Source: Pantoea vagans (lineage in GTDB: Bacteria > Pseudomonadota > Gammaproteobacteria > Enterobacterales > Enterobacteriaceae). From it: a stretch of 64,000 nucleotides of DNA. The stretch spans positions 3,038,001-3,102,000 of the forward strand of contig NZ_CP011427.1 of assembly GCF_001506165.1 (NCBI RefSeq), read 5' to 3'. The notes under the pieces were generated by a model. The model searched no databases, was not told the origin of the DNA, and was given only the letters and a program-made list of their open reading frames with translations. Position 1 is the stretch's first letter, and the number at the start of each line of letters is the position of its first letter. Made by a program: the position numbers and the translations under genes. Shown one piece after another: positions 17,970 through 31,078 of the stretch.

Positions 17970-18011
17970 GAAACGTTTCTCTCAACAAATAACGTGTTTT
18001 AGAAACGTTTC
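17970..18011. promoter_or_regulatory. Twin GAAACGTTTC palindromes, LacI-family operator type
   Basis: Perfect palindromes GAAACGTTTC occur at 17970-17979 and 18002-18011, 32 bp apart, which is three helical turns. With one flanking base each side they read CGAAACGTTTCT and AGAAACGTTTCG, mirror images of each other. The half-site is that of RbsR/Cra-type regulators. They lie about 140-180 nt upstream of iraP and just beyond the small lipoprotein gene's stop. Confidence 0.5.
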
Positions 18012-18046
18012 GCGCGCCTCAATACATTAACGGTCGGCGCTAATGA

Positions 18047-18202
18047 TTAAGGCCCCATAAAGCCACGGCCCGGTCCACCAGGACCGCCACCGCCGCCCCA
18101 GCCACCACCGTGACCGCCACCGCCACCCGGTGGTGGGAAGATACAACCGCTCAGCGCGGTCACCAATGCCACAACGGCAGCGAGTTTAACAATACGGACC
18201 AT
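18047..18202 (-). CDS. Very small Gly-rich lipoprotein
   Basis: 51 residues. The signal MVRIVKLAAVVALVTALSGC ends in lipobox LSGC, and the mature part is mostly glycine with Pro, His and Trp (GGGGGHGGGWGGGGGPGG). TGAGG sits 5 nt before the ATG at 18202; the longer frame has no such site. It should be a lipid-anchored, unstructured envelope peptide. I recognise no family. Confidence 0.65.
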   Translation of the reverse strand: MVRIVKLAAVVALVTALSGCIFPPPGGGGGHGGGWGGGGGPGGPGRGFMGP

Positions 18203-18420
18203 AATTACCTCAGGATGGTGAAATCGGGCTGAGTGTATGAGGCCGTAGTGCCAGCGACAATACAGAATTCTCCGCAACCTCGCGCTATTCATCCCTGCTC
18301 ACCATGCTTAACAATTTACTGGCACTACACCGGCAAAAAACCCACACAGGCCATCTGAGAATGAACAAAAATTCATCCATCGATCTCGGCGAGGCACTTT
18401 ACAGTGGCCGTAAAATCGCG

Positions 18421-18441
18421 CAATGTGAGCGCATTACAATT
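18421..18441 (+). promoter_or_regulatory. lac-type operator in front of lacZ
   Basis: The 21 bases ending 14 nt before the lacZ ATG match the E. coli lac O1 operator at 17 positions by my count, including the unbroken core TGTGAGCG and the right end ACAATT. A TTTACA box (18398-18403), as in the lac -35, lies upstream, but I see no strong -10. A LacI-type repressor probably binds here. Confidence 0.7.
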
Positions 18442-18446
18442 AATGA

Positions 18447-22782
<4,336 letters not shown>

Positions 22783-23174
22783 GGGCGTGTACGTCAGAAA
22801 AAATGAAATGAGGGTTCAGTCTAACAACCTCATAACATTGCTGGACGGCAAAACATGGCATGGGGGTAAAAACGCAGTTTTCCGCTGCCGGGCGTGATTC
22901 TGCTCACAGCAAATAGTGTAAGGGGCACGATTTGTAGTGTCTTTATGTGCTGAAACAAACAACTCAGCAAGATAAGCGCATCGCGACGCCGGGCAAACAT
23001 GAAAAAATATGTCTACTCGTTACTGACAAGATTCGACACCGCATCTATGTTTAAAAAATCACCGGCCTTCGCTGGCGAGGCGCTGCCCGTTCTGGACAGT
23101 TCCCATGCTTAACCAAAATATCCCAATGCTGCCTGATCAGGTGGCGGGCATTGTTGTCTCTGCGGAGGTCAGCC
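22783..23174. other. 390-bp divergent intergenic region, mdtG / ymgB-like
   Basis: The region separates the mdtG and ymgB-like starts and must contain both promoters. A 28-codon frame starts at 23105 and runs across the ymgB-like start, but it has no good ribosome site. No RNA gene or repeat was recognised. Confidence 0.5.
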
Positions 23175-23426
23175 ATGAGAACGCATCCTAATAGCGCCGG
23201 TCGGGCGATTACCGACTACTTCAATACACCCGCCTGGCATGCACCGCACGAAAGCGATCTGCTGGCGGCGATCATGCGTGAACTGATGGATGACGGCCAA
23301 CCCGCGACCAGCAAGGCGATTATTACCCGTGTGATAGCCAAACTGGAGTTCGAAGGGGATGAGCAGCGGTTGCAAAGCTATCGCAATCTGCTGGCGCAGT
23401 TGCTAGAGTCTGGTCAGAAGAAATAG
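23175..23426 (+). CDS. YmgB/AriR-family biofilm/acid-resistance regulator
   Basis: 83 residues. The pattern IxxYFNTP-...-ESDLLAAIMRELMDDG-...-AIITRVIAKLE follows the YmgB (AriR)/YcgZ family of small helical connector proteins, which act on the Rcs and biofilm pathways in E. coli. The ATG at 23175 follows GGAGG by 5 nt; an upstream ATG lacks one. A second, more divergent family member is at 42366. Assignment is by pattern, so the family is likely but the exact orthologue is not settled. Confidence 0.72.
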   Translation: MRTHPNSAGRAITDYFNTPAWHAPHESDLLAAIMRELMDDGQPATSKAIITRVIAKLEFEGDEQRLQSYRNLLAQLLESGQKK

Positions 23427-23460
23427 CACGCCATCGATGCAAAATACGCGATTTTCGTAG

Positions 23461-23480
23461 GGTGCGCATTCATGCGCACC
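23461..23480. repeat. GGTGCGCAT palindrome, copy 2
   Basis: Arms GGTGCGCAT (23461-23469) and ATGCGCACC (23472-23480) form a perfect hairpin between the converging ends of the ymgB-like gene and the secreted-protein gene. Confidence 0.85.
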
Positions 23481-23494
23481 GCCACGTTAAACGA

Positions 23495-23812
23495 TTATTT
23501 CACCACACGTAACTGGTCTGCTTCACTGACGCTGGCTTTGCCGCTCTGACGTTGATACAGGCACAATTCGCGCCCGATTTGATTCTTCATGTGCTTTTGC
23601 GGGTAGCGGCCTTCTAAGAGCAGCGCGTCATAGCCCACGCTATCGTCATATTGAATCGGCTTGCCGATAATTTTAACCGACGTCAAACCGCTGGCTTTCA
23701 GGCAGGCTTGCTGCCTGTTGCTGCTATTTTGTTGCCACGCGGCCTCGCTCGAAGCGTGCGCCAGTGGGCTTAATAACAGGGTGATGAGCAGAAATTTACC
23801 TGTCGTTCTCAT
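23495..23812 (-). CDS. Small secreted protein of unknown function
   Basis: 105 residues. A signal peptide (FLLITLLLSPLAHA, cut near residue 21) directs it to the periplasm. The mature part has two cysteines (QQACLKASG and RELCLYQR) that could form a disulfide. The ribosome site GAGGAGAG lies in front of the ATG. No family is recognised. Confidence 0.7.
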   Translation of the reverse strand: MRTTGKFLLITLLLSPLAHASSEAAWQQNSSNRQQACLKASGLTSVKIIGKPIQYDDSVGYDALLLEGRYPQKHMKNQIGRELCLYQRQSGKASVSEADQLRVVK

Positions 23813-23847
23813 TTTCTCTCCTCATTCCATCGTGCATTAATCGATAG

Positions 23848-23874
23848 AAAAAAAAATTCCCGCCGAGGCGGGAA
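23848..23874 (-). terminator. Rho-independent terminator of the I78-like lipoprotein gene
   Basis: Read on the minus strand: stem TTCCCGCC/GGCGGGAA (23857-23864 with 23867-23874) with a very short loop, then a run of nine T. It lies downstream of the gene ending at 23986. Confidence 0.8.
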
Positions 23875-23985
23875 GAAACAAGACGAGCATTGCATATTTG
23901 AGAGTGACGAGGAAATCTCCGTAATGCGCAGCTATCCTCGCCCGGCGCCATGACAGCCCGATGACAATGCGATGTCCGTTTGAAT

Positions 23986-24285
23986 TTATCCGCAGTAAAC
24001 ACGGGTAATTTTACCACTCTGATCGGCGGTGAAATTCAACCGACGCAGATTGAAATCCATGGTGACGGCCCCGTTCCACGGAATAGCACGCACAGGCACG
24101 TCAAAACGCTTACCTTCCACACTGCTCAGCGGCTGGCCGAGCATGTTTTGATATTGCGATGCGCCACATTGATCGGCTTCCGGATCGTGGCTGACGGCAG
24201 CGGTGCTGTCAGGTTTAGTGGCAGACTGGCAGGCGGTCAGGGCAAAAAAGGCGGTGGCCAGTAGCGCTTTTCCATAATGGGTCAC
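23986..24285 (-). CDS. Lipoprotein with I78 peptidase-inhibitor-like domain
   Basis: 99 residues starting with GTG at 24285, because AGGAGG lies 8 nt before it; an upstream ATG has nothing. The signal ends in lipobox LTAC, so it is envelope-anchored. The mature domain reads CGASQYQNMLGQPLSSV, then VPVRAIPWNG and DFNLRRLNFTADQSGKITRVYCG. This matches the small inhibitor I78 family (Cys at each end, conserved GxxxxTxDFxxxRLN). A role in protecting the envelope from proteases is likely from the family, unproven here. Confidence 0.8.
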   Translation of the reverse strand: MTHYGKALLATAFFALTACQSATKPDSTAAVSHDPEADQCGASQYQNMLGQPLSSVEGKRFDVPVRAIPWNGAVTMDFNLRRLNFTADQSGKITRVYCG

Positions 24286-24492
24286 AAGTTTATCCTCCTG
24301 GATGAATAGACAACTGATTCCTGAGAGTAACAAAGGGTGCCCATGATGTGAAAAAAAAGCCAGCAGATTAGTCGTGTAAATGTGTTTTATGGCGCGATCT
24401 TCCTCTCAATTTTTAGGATTAATCGCACGCTGTGTCTAAACCTCAGCCTGTCAGGCGCTACAATTACCTAAGACTTTTCTGAGGTAATGATT

Positions 24493-24558
24493 ATGGAACT
24501 GGCTATCTTTATCGGCTTTGCCATCCTGATGACCGTGATTGCTGTACGGGTGCGCTAA
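24493..24558 (+). CDS. 21-residue predicted small membrane protein
   Basis: The frame begins at an ATG that follows GAGGT by 7 nt (an in-frame ATG two codons earlier is too close to it). It reads MELAIFIGFAILMTVIAVRV-R, one hydrophobic helix with a basic C-terminus. A stable hairpin (24573-24598) follows the stop. The layout is that of other enterobacterial single-helix small proteins, but I do not recognise a named orthologue. Confidence 0.55.
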   Translation: MELAIFIGFAILMTVIAVRVR

Positions 24559-24572
24559 TGTGTCGTTGTAAC

Positions 24573-24598
24573 AGGGCGAACCGCAATGTGTTCGCCCT
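24573..24598. terminator. Hairpin shared by convergent genes
   Basis: Perfect arms AGGGCGAAC (24573-24581) and GTTCGCCCT (24590-24598) without a clear T run. It sits between the 21-residue ORF and the leftward GGDEF/EAL gene, whose stop codon it touches, so it may be a weak bidirectional terminator. Confidence 0.5.
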
Positions 24599-27191
24599 AA
24601 GACAACGCATCCGCCTGCTCCGCCAGACGCGCGTTGAATGCCTCGAGCGGCATTGGCCGTCCCAGGAAATACCCCTGCCCTTCTTCACAGGAGAGCGCCT
24701 TCAGCTCATTTAATTGCGCCTCTGTTTCTATCCCTTCCGCCGTAATGGTGAGTGCGAAAGCGCGCGCCAGTCCAACAATCCCTGCTACCACCGATTGTGC
24801 CTGCTTCGATTCAGGGAACTCTTTCATCCATGAGCGATCGATTTTAAGTCCGTTGAACGGGAAGGTCTTCAGATACCCTAACGCAGCATAGCCGGTACCA
24901 AAATCATCGACCGTCAAGCGCACGCCCAGCGCACGCAAGCCCTGCATGATCTCCAGCGCACGATCCGGATTTTCGAAGGTGACGTTTTCGGTAATCTCCA
25001 GTTCTAACCGGGTCGCCGGAAGACCACTCACCGCCAGAGCATGCGCCACACGATCAACCAGATCGATGTTGCGAAACTCCATGGGCGAAATGTTGACCGA
25101 GACGTAGCGATGTTCGCCCCAATGGCAGGCATCGCGGCACGCGCGCATTAGCACCCAGTCACTAATGGCCGCAATTAACCCGTTCTCCTCTGCCAATGGA
25201 ATGAAGCGATCGGGGGTGATCCATTTATCGTCAGCAACCTGCCAGCGAATCAGCGCTTCGGCGCCCGCCAACTCACCGGTTTGTAGCTGATAACGCGGCT
25301 GGTAATGCAGCATGAATGCATCCTGTTGCAGTGCCTGCTCAATGGCCTGCACCAACTCACGCTTTGATTCCAGTTGGTTTGCCATATCGGTGGAGTACCA
25401 CGCCCAGCGCGCTCGCCCTGCGCTGCGCGCCTGCCCTAGCGCAATATCCGCGAGACGTAACAGGGCTTCGGGTTGGGTCGCATCCTGCGGAGCGCAGACA
25501 ATACCCATGCTGGCGGTCAGGCTCAGTTGGTGTGAATCATTGATGATCGGTTGGTGCACGGCACGTTGCAATGCGCGACAGCGATATTCCACCGCAGCAC
25601 GAGTCGTCTCACGTAACAATAAAATAAACTCGTCGCCGCCAAGACGCGCCGCCAGTTCATTAGGCGCGATCAAGTTTTTCAGCCGCTGCGAGATTTCGTT
25701 CAATACCAGATCCCCCACGGTGTGGCCCCAGGTGTCATTGATCGGTTTGAACTGATCCAGATCGAAACTGACAACGAACAGCGGATCTTCATCGCTCGTC
25801 GTTTCCAGATGGGTGGTGAGGAACTCCTGCAACTGGATGCGGTTGGCCAGACCGGTGAGCATGTCATGTCGGGACAGGAACTGAATTCGCGCCTCAGCGT
25901 CCACTTCATGCGTGATGTCTGACACGGTACCGCGAAAACCGGCGCGCAGCCCGTTGCGGCGAATGGTTTTAGCCGAAAGCTCACCGATGCGACGCTCACC
26001 GTTGGCCGCCATAAACTGGCAGCGCAAAGGCACATGCTGTATTTCATCGCCCTGACGCAGTAACCACGCCACCAGCGAATGGCTGGGATGGCTCAAAAGC
26101 TGATCGAGTGGACGTCCGATCCAGCTTTTCACATCATGCCCGGTTCCCGCCGCAAAGCGTGAAGAGAGATAGCTAAGGCGACCGTGATCGTCCACTTCCC
26201 AAATCCAGTCCGACGCCGCTTCAGCCAGATCGCGAAATCGTTCTTCACTGTTGGCCAGTTCACGCTGGCTAATGGCGAGCATTTCATAGCGACGGTCGGA
26301 AATCACTGCATTGTGCAGTGCATGGCGAATCACGCGGCGTGTCACCAGCGCGACAGCCAGCACGGTAAAGAGCAGCAGCGGCATCATCAACCAAATGACA
26401 CCAAACCCAGGGTTTTTCGCTTCCCAACGCAATACCAGCGGCTCGCCTTGAATCACCGGTTCAACCAGACGCGGCTCTTCCAGTGCATCGTCCAGGCTGC
26501 TGGCGATGCGTGGGGCAACGACATTGAGGGATTTACCCAGTACTTGCAATTTGCCCGGCGTCAGGATGTTAACGAAGATCATCACGGATGAGGGACCGGG
26601 GATGGTGGGGAGATTGGGGACTTTACCCGGTGTAATCGGCGCAGCCACCACCAGTGCGGGCTGTTCATTGATAATCACATTGCGGGTGATACCCTCTTCT
26701 GGCTGTTTGCGCGCCGCCGCCAACAACAAGGGCGTTTGTCCGCCCAGCCAACTCTCTAATGAGGTATCGGATAATTTTCCGTCGACGATGGCGTAGCGCG
26801 TTTTACCATTGCCATCTATGACAAACACGCCGTCATAGTGATATTCCTTGTAAAGGCTGGGACCAAAATTCTCCTCATCCCATGCCCAGACTTTGTTCAC
26901 CGTCAGATGCAGGTTTTTCCAACCCTCACCCCAGTTGGCATAGTCACGCACGTCGATGATCATCTGCTCTTGCTGCTGCTGCCACGCACGGCGCATCAGG
27001 TTGACATCCTGCTGCATCGAATCACTGTTTTGTCGATGGGCAATCACCAGCACCATCACAACCGAAAGCAATAGCACGCCAAATAGCAGCGAGGTTAAGG
27101 TGCGCAGACTGCGCCGCGTTACCCGAACCGTGTGCGCTTCCATGTTTGCCCTGGCTGGCAAGGTAGCGTGTCGGTGATACTCAGAATTCAT
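24597..27191 (-). CDS. CHASE4-PAS-GGDEF-EAL cyclic-di-GMP enzyme
   Basis: 864 residues. Order: transmembrane helix (about 33-50), periplasmic CHASE4-like sensor (51-263), second helix (264-283), PAS (about 315-430), GGDEF (435-600) and EAL (610-860). The cyclase motif is intact (GGDEF 518-522), but the usual RxxD inhibitory site before it reads APNE, so product feedback is probably lost. The EAL half keeps EALIRW (645-650), VDDFGTGYAAL, KIDRSW and AEGIET, the set needed for phosphodiesterase activity. It is therefore probably bifunctional or mainly a phosphodiesterase. An alternative start 16 codons in has AGGG upstream. Confidence 0.88.
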   Translation of the reverse strand: MNSEYHRHATLPARANMEAHTVRVTRRSLRTLTSLLFGVLLLSVVMVLVIAHRQNSDSMQQDVNLMRRAWQQQQEQMIIDVRDYANWGEGWKNLHLTVNKVWAWDEENFGPSLYKEYHYDGVFVIDGNGKTRYAIVDGKLSDTSLESWLGGQTPLLLAAARKQPEEGITRNVIINEQPALVVAAPITPGKVPNLPTIPGPSSVMIFVNILTPGKLQVLGKSLNVVAPRIASSLDDALEEPRLVEPVIQGEPLVLRWEAKNPGFGVIWLMMPLLLFTVLAVALVTRRVIRHALHNAVISDRRYEMLAISQRELANSEERFRDLAEAASDWIWEVDDHGRLSYLSSRFAAGTGHDVKSWIGRPLDQLLSHPSHSLVAWLLRQGDEIQHVPLRCQFMAANGERRIGELSAKTIRRNGLRAGFRGTVSDITHEVDAEARIQFLSRHDMLTGLANRIQLQEFLTTHLETTSDEDPLFVVSFDLDQFKPINDTWGHTVGDLVLNEISQRLKNLIAPNELAARLGGDEFILLLRETTRAAVEYRCRALQRAVHQPIINDSHQLSLTASMGIVCAPQDATQPEALLRLADIALGQARSAGRARWAWYSTDMANQLESKRELVQAIEQALQQDAFMLHYQPRYQLQTGELAGAEALIRWQVADDKWITPDRFIPLAEENGLIAAISDWVLMRACRDACHWGEHRYVSVNISPMEFRNIDLVDRVAHALAVSGLPATRLELEITENVTFENPDRALEIMQGLRALGVRLTVDDFGTGYAALGYLKTFPFNGLKIDRSWMKEFPESKQAQSVVAGIVGLARAFALTITAEGIETEAQLNELKALSCEEGQGYFLGRPMPLEAFNARLAEQADALS

Positions 27192-27227
27192 GCATTATGC
27201 TCGCAAAACAGAAGCAGCAAAAAGAGA

Positions 27228-27256
27228 GGACCGGTGATGCCCGGTCCCTGTAATGG
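27228..27256. terminator. Terminator-like hairpin between divergent genes
   Basis: Arms GGACCGG (27228-27234) and CCGGTCC (27241-27247) are followed on the plus strand by CTGTAATGG and then six T. On the minus strand CTCTTTTTG follows. It lies upstream of both flanking genes, where a terminator is not expected. Confidence 0.4.
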
Positions 27257-27340
27257 TTTTTTCGATTATCGGCGCAGAGCGCTACAGATTTAGCCCTAAC
27301 GGTGGAATATTTGAGCGATGCAATTCTCTACCGGGCTATC

Positions 27341-27369
27341 TCGACAGCGATGATCGGCATTGCTACTAT
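27341..27369 (+). promoter_or_regulatory. Predicted sigma-70 promoter for the CPBP protease gene
   Basis: TCGACA (27341-27346) and TACTAT (27364-27369) are separated by 17 bp. A transcript from here would begin near 27376 and so favours the ATG at 27398 over earlier in-frame ATGs. Confidence 0.5.
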
Positions 27370-27397
27370 GCGCTTTCTTCTGCCCATTGAGCCGACT

Positions 27398-28045
27398 ATG
27401 GACACCCAATCCGACAAGGTTACGTTGACGCTGTTCTACGCTGCCAGCTTTGTGGTGTATTACATCGTGACCATGCTGATTACGCTGTTTCCCAACTACG
27501 GGGCGCTGCGTAATAACGGTTTGCTGGTGCCGGTGCTCTGCCTGTTTGAATTTGCCGTGATTTATCCGCTGTACCGTTTCTACTGCCAGCGCCGTACGGA
27601 TATTCCGCTAGGGTATTTGCGCCCCGGTCAGGCGCTGCTTTTTGTCGGCGCCTTGGTGGCGTTGATGGTGGCGCAAACACAATTCTTACAGCCCGAAGGG
27701 TGGTTGATTGCGCAAAGCCAGCAGGGCCGCAGCTCTATGCTGATTCTGCTGCTGACTGCCGTATTATTGGCGCCGGTGTTTGAAGAAGTGTTGTTCCGTG
27801 GCTTCCTGCTGCAAGGATTTCTGCTGTGGGCCCCGAAAAGCCGCTTCGCCTGCATGTTACTCACCTCGCTGCTGTTCGCCGCCATGCATACCCAGTATGT
27901 GCACTGGGAAACCATCGTGGCACTGACGCTGTTCTCGCTGCTGTTATGCTATGCGCGTTTGCGCAGCAACAGCCTGGCGCTGCCGATCTTTCTGCATACC
28001 CTCAATAACCTGATCGCTATCCTGCCCGCCTGGTTTTACGCCTGA
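27398..28045 (+). CDS. CPBP-family intramembrane glutamic protease
   Basis: 215 residues if started at 27398; in-frame ATGs at 27302, 27350 and 27368 are alternatives, but a promoter-like sequence overlaps them. Mostly hydrophobic, with about six to seven helices. The CPBP/Rce1 signature is complete: EEVLFRGFLL (catalytic Glu pair, residues 129-130), LLFAAMHTQY and the final FLHTLNN. The family comprises membrane proteases related to CAAX processing and bacteriocin self-protection. The target is unknown. Confidence 0.82.
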   Translation: MDTQSDKVTLTLFYAASFVVYYIVTMLITLFPNYGALRNNGLLVPVLCLFEFAVIYPLYRFYCQRRTDIPLGYLRPGQALLFVGALVALMVAQTQFLQPEGWLIAQSQQGRSSMLILLLTAVLLAPVFEEVLFRGFLLQGFLLWAPKSRFACMLLTSLLFAAMHTQYVHWETIVALTLFSLLLCYARLRSNSLALPIFLHTLNNLIAILPAWFYA

Positions 28046-28141
28046 TCTTGCTCACTGTTTGTTAACGTTCTCATCAATTTTTTCAGTGCTTTCAGGTAGT
28101 ATCGCTGTTTATGCGATATGGATTGATGGTCTGGAAAGTCG

Positions 28142-29155
28142 ATGATTACCATGCTGGATGTGGCCCGAAAGGCCGGTGTCTCCAAAGCGACCGTGTCACG
28201 CGTGTTGGCGGGCAATCGTTATGTTAGCAAAACCACGCAGCAGAAAGTGTTCCAGGCTATTGAGGAGACGGGTTATCGGCCCAATCTACTGGCACGCAGC
28301 CTGGCGACGCAAAAGTCGCAGAATATTGGCTTGATCGTCACGCACTCTCTGTTTAACGGTCCCTACTTCAGCGAATTGCTCTACCAGGCCGCGACTTTAA
28401 CCAATAACTATGGCCGCCAGCTGATTCTGGCCGATGGTAAAACCTCCGCTGATGACGAACGGGCGGCAATTGAGTTTCTGCTCGATTTGCGTTGCGACGC
28501 CATCATTATCTACCCACGATTCCTCGATACCGCCGCGCTGGAAGCCATTATTGAACAGCACGATGTTCCTATTATGGTGGTCAATCGCCAGCTACAACGT
28601 CATGCCGACCACTGCGTGTGGGCGACGCATCAGCAGAACACCTTTGATGCCGTGAGTTATTTGATTGCGCGCGGCCATCGTGAGATTGCCTTTATCACGG
28701 GTTTGCCGGGTTCGCCGACTGCCGCCGCGCGCCTGGCTGGATATCAGCAGGCATTAGCGCAGCATGGATTAGTGCCTGATCCCGCGCGCGTGATAGCTGG
28801 CGCATGGACGCCGAACAGCGGCCAACAGGCGGCACAGCAGTTGCTGGCAGCGGGTATCTCTTTTAGCGCGCTGATGGCGAGTAATGATGATATGGCGATA
28901 GGCGCCGCGCTGGCGCTGAATGCTGCGGGTAAGAGGCTGCCGCAGGATGTATCGCTGATGGGATTTGATGATATCCGCATGGCCGAATTTTTCCTGCCAC
29001 CGCTGACCACCGTGCATGTGCCGGTTGCCGAGATGATTCAGCACACCCTGGCGCAGTTAGTGGCGATGCTGGAGGGGGAAGCGATCCATCCCCTGCCCCC
29101 GTTCAGCGGCCGGTTGATTGAGCGCGCTTCCGTGGCGGATGGCCCGTATTTATAA
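28142..29155 (+). CDS. LacI-family repressor, AscG-like
   Basis: 337 residues. N-terminal HTH: MLDVARKAGVSKATVSRVLAGN, with the hinge helix LLARSLATQ near residue 52. The sugar-binding core has FLLDLRCDAIIIYPRFL and SNDDMAIGAALALN. It resembles E. coli AscG along the whole length. AscG represses the asc beta-glucoside genes and recognises TGAAACCGGTTTCA; a one-mismatch copy lies in front of the PTS operon at 32848-32861. The gene faces that operon tail to tail, so it is the probable local repressor, released by a phospho-beta-glucoside or a sugar. Confidence 0.88.
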   Translation: MITMLDVARKAGVSKATVSRVLAGNRYVSKTTQQKVFQAIEETGYRPNLLARSLATQKSQNIGLIVTHSLFNGPYFSELLYQAATLTNNYGRQLILADGKTSADDERAAIEFLLDLRCDAIIIYPRFLDTAALEAIIEQHDVPIMVVNRQLQRHADHCVWATHQQNTFDAVSYLIARGHREIAFITGLPGSPTAAARLAGYQQALAQHGLVPDPARVIAGAWTPNSGQQAAQQLLAAGISFSALMASNDDMAIGAALALNAAGKRLPQDVSLMGFDDIRMAEFFLPPLTTVHVPVAEMIQHTLAQLVAMLEGEAIHPLPPFSGRLIERASVADGPYL

Positions 29156-29157
29156 CG

Positions 29158-29310
29158 GCGCCACCTTTCGCCCGCGTCCTGCGGGCTCTCCTGACAGACT
29201 TGCTCCGTTCAGCGCTACGGACGCCTGCCCCGGTGCAGCCCCAGCCTGCTCATCAACGTCAGTACGTGTTGTCAAAAAGGGCACATTGTCTGAGGCCATG
29301 ACGCCGCTAC
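29158..29310 (+). repeat. Dispersed ~150-bp repeat, copy B
   Basis: Starts GCGCCACCTTTCGCCCGCG and ends CCATGACGCC; aligns with copy A (11786-11934, opposite strand) end to end, and its last 65 bp or so with copy C (54812-54879). It fills the gap between the convergent AscG-like and GH1 genes. Confidence 0.85.
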
Positions 29311-29312
29311 GT

Positions 29313-30763
<1,451 letters not shown>

Positions 30764-31078
30764 TTAACGTGCGGCCAGTTCGCGCCGCAGTTGGATAATT
30801 TCCTCCGCCAACTCACGACACAGCATGGCGTTCATTAAGTGATCCTGCGCGTGTACCATGATCAGGTTCACGGGAATTTTGCCGCAGCCCTCGTCAGCGC
30901 CAATCAATTTGGTCTGAATGCGGTGCGCGGCCTTAGCTGCCGCTGTGGCGTCGGTTAACATCGCATCGGCTCGTGCCCAATCTTGTTTGCGCGCCGCGCG
31001 TAGCGCTTCCATGGAACACGAGCGCGCTTCGCCCGCCTGAATGATCAGCTCCATTACCGTGCTCTCATCAATCTCCAT
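30764..31078 (-). CDS. PTS EIIA, lactose/cellobiose (chitobiose) class
   Basis: 104 residues, an all-helical trimeric EIIA of the Lac family. It receives phosphate from HPr on a His in VHAQDHLM (His76) and hands it to EIIB. AAGGAG lies in front of the ATG, overlapping the end of the EIIC gene, whose stop immediately precedes the start. The order EIIB, EIIC, EIIA, hydrolase is that of a cellobiose/aryl-beta-glucoside operon. Confidence 0.9.
   Translation of the reverse strand: MEIDESTVMELIIQAGEARSCSMEALRAARKQDWARADAMLTDATAAAKAAHRIQTKLIGADEGCGKIPVNLIMVHAQDHLMNAMLCRELAEEIIQLRRELAAR

Noticed and set aside
18421..18441. Reading the lacZ operator as a CRP site
   Set aside because: TGTGA is there but the second half does not fit TCACA; the lac operator match is clearly better.
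23105..23191. 28-codon frame crossing the ymgB-like start
   Set aside because: No ribosome site and no known leader peptide there; kept only as a note.
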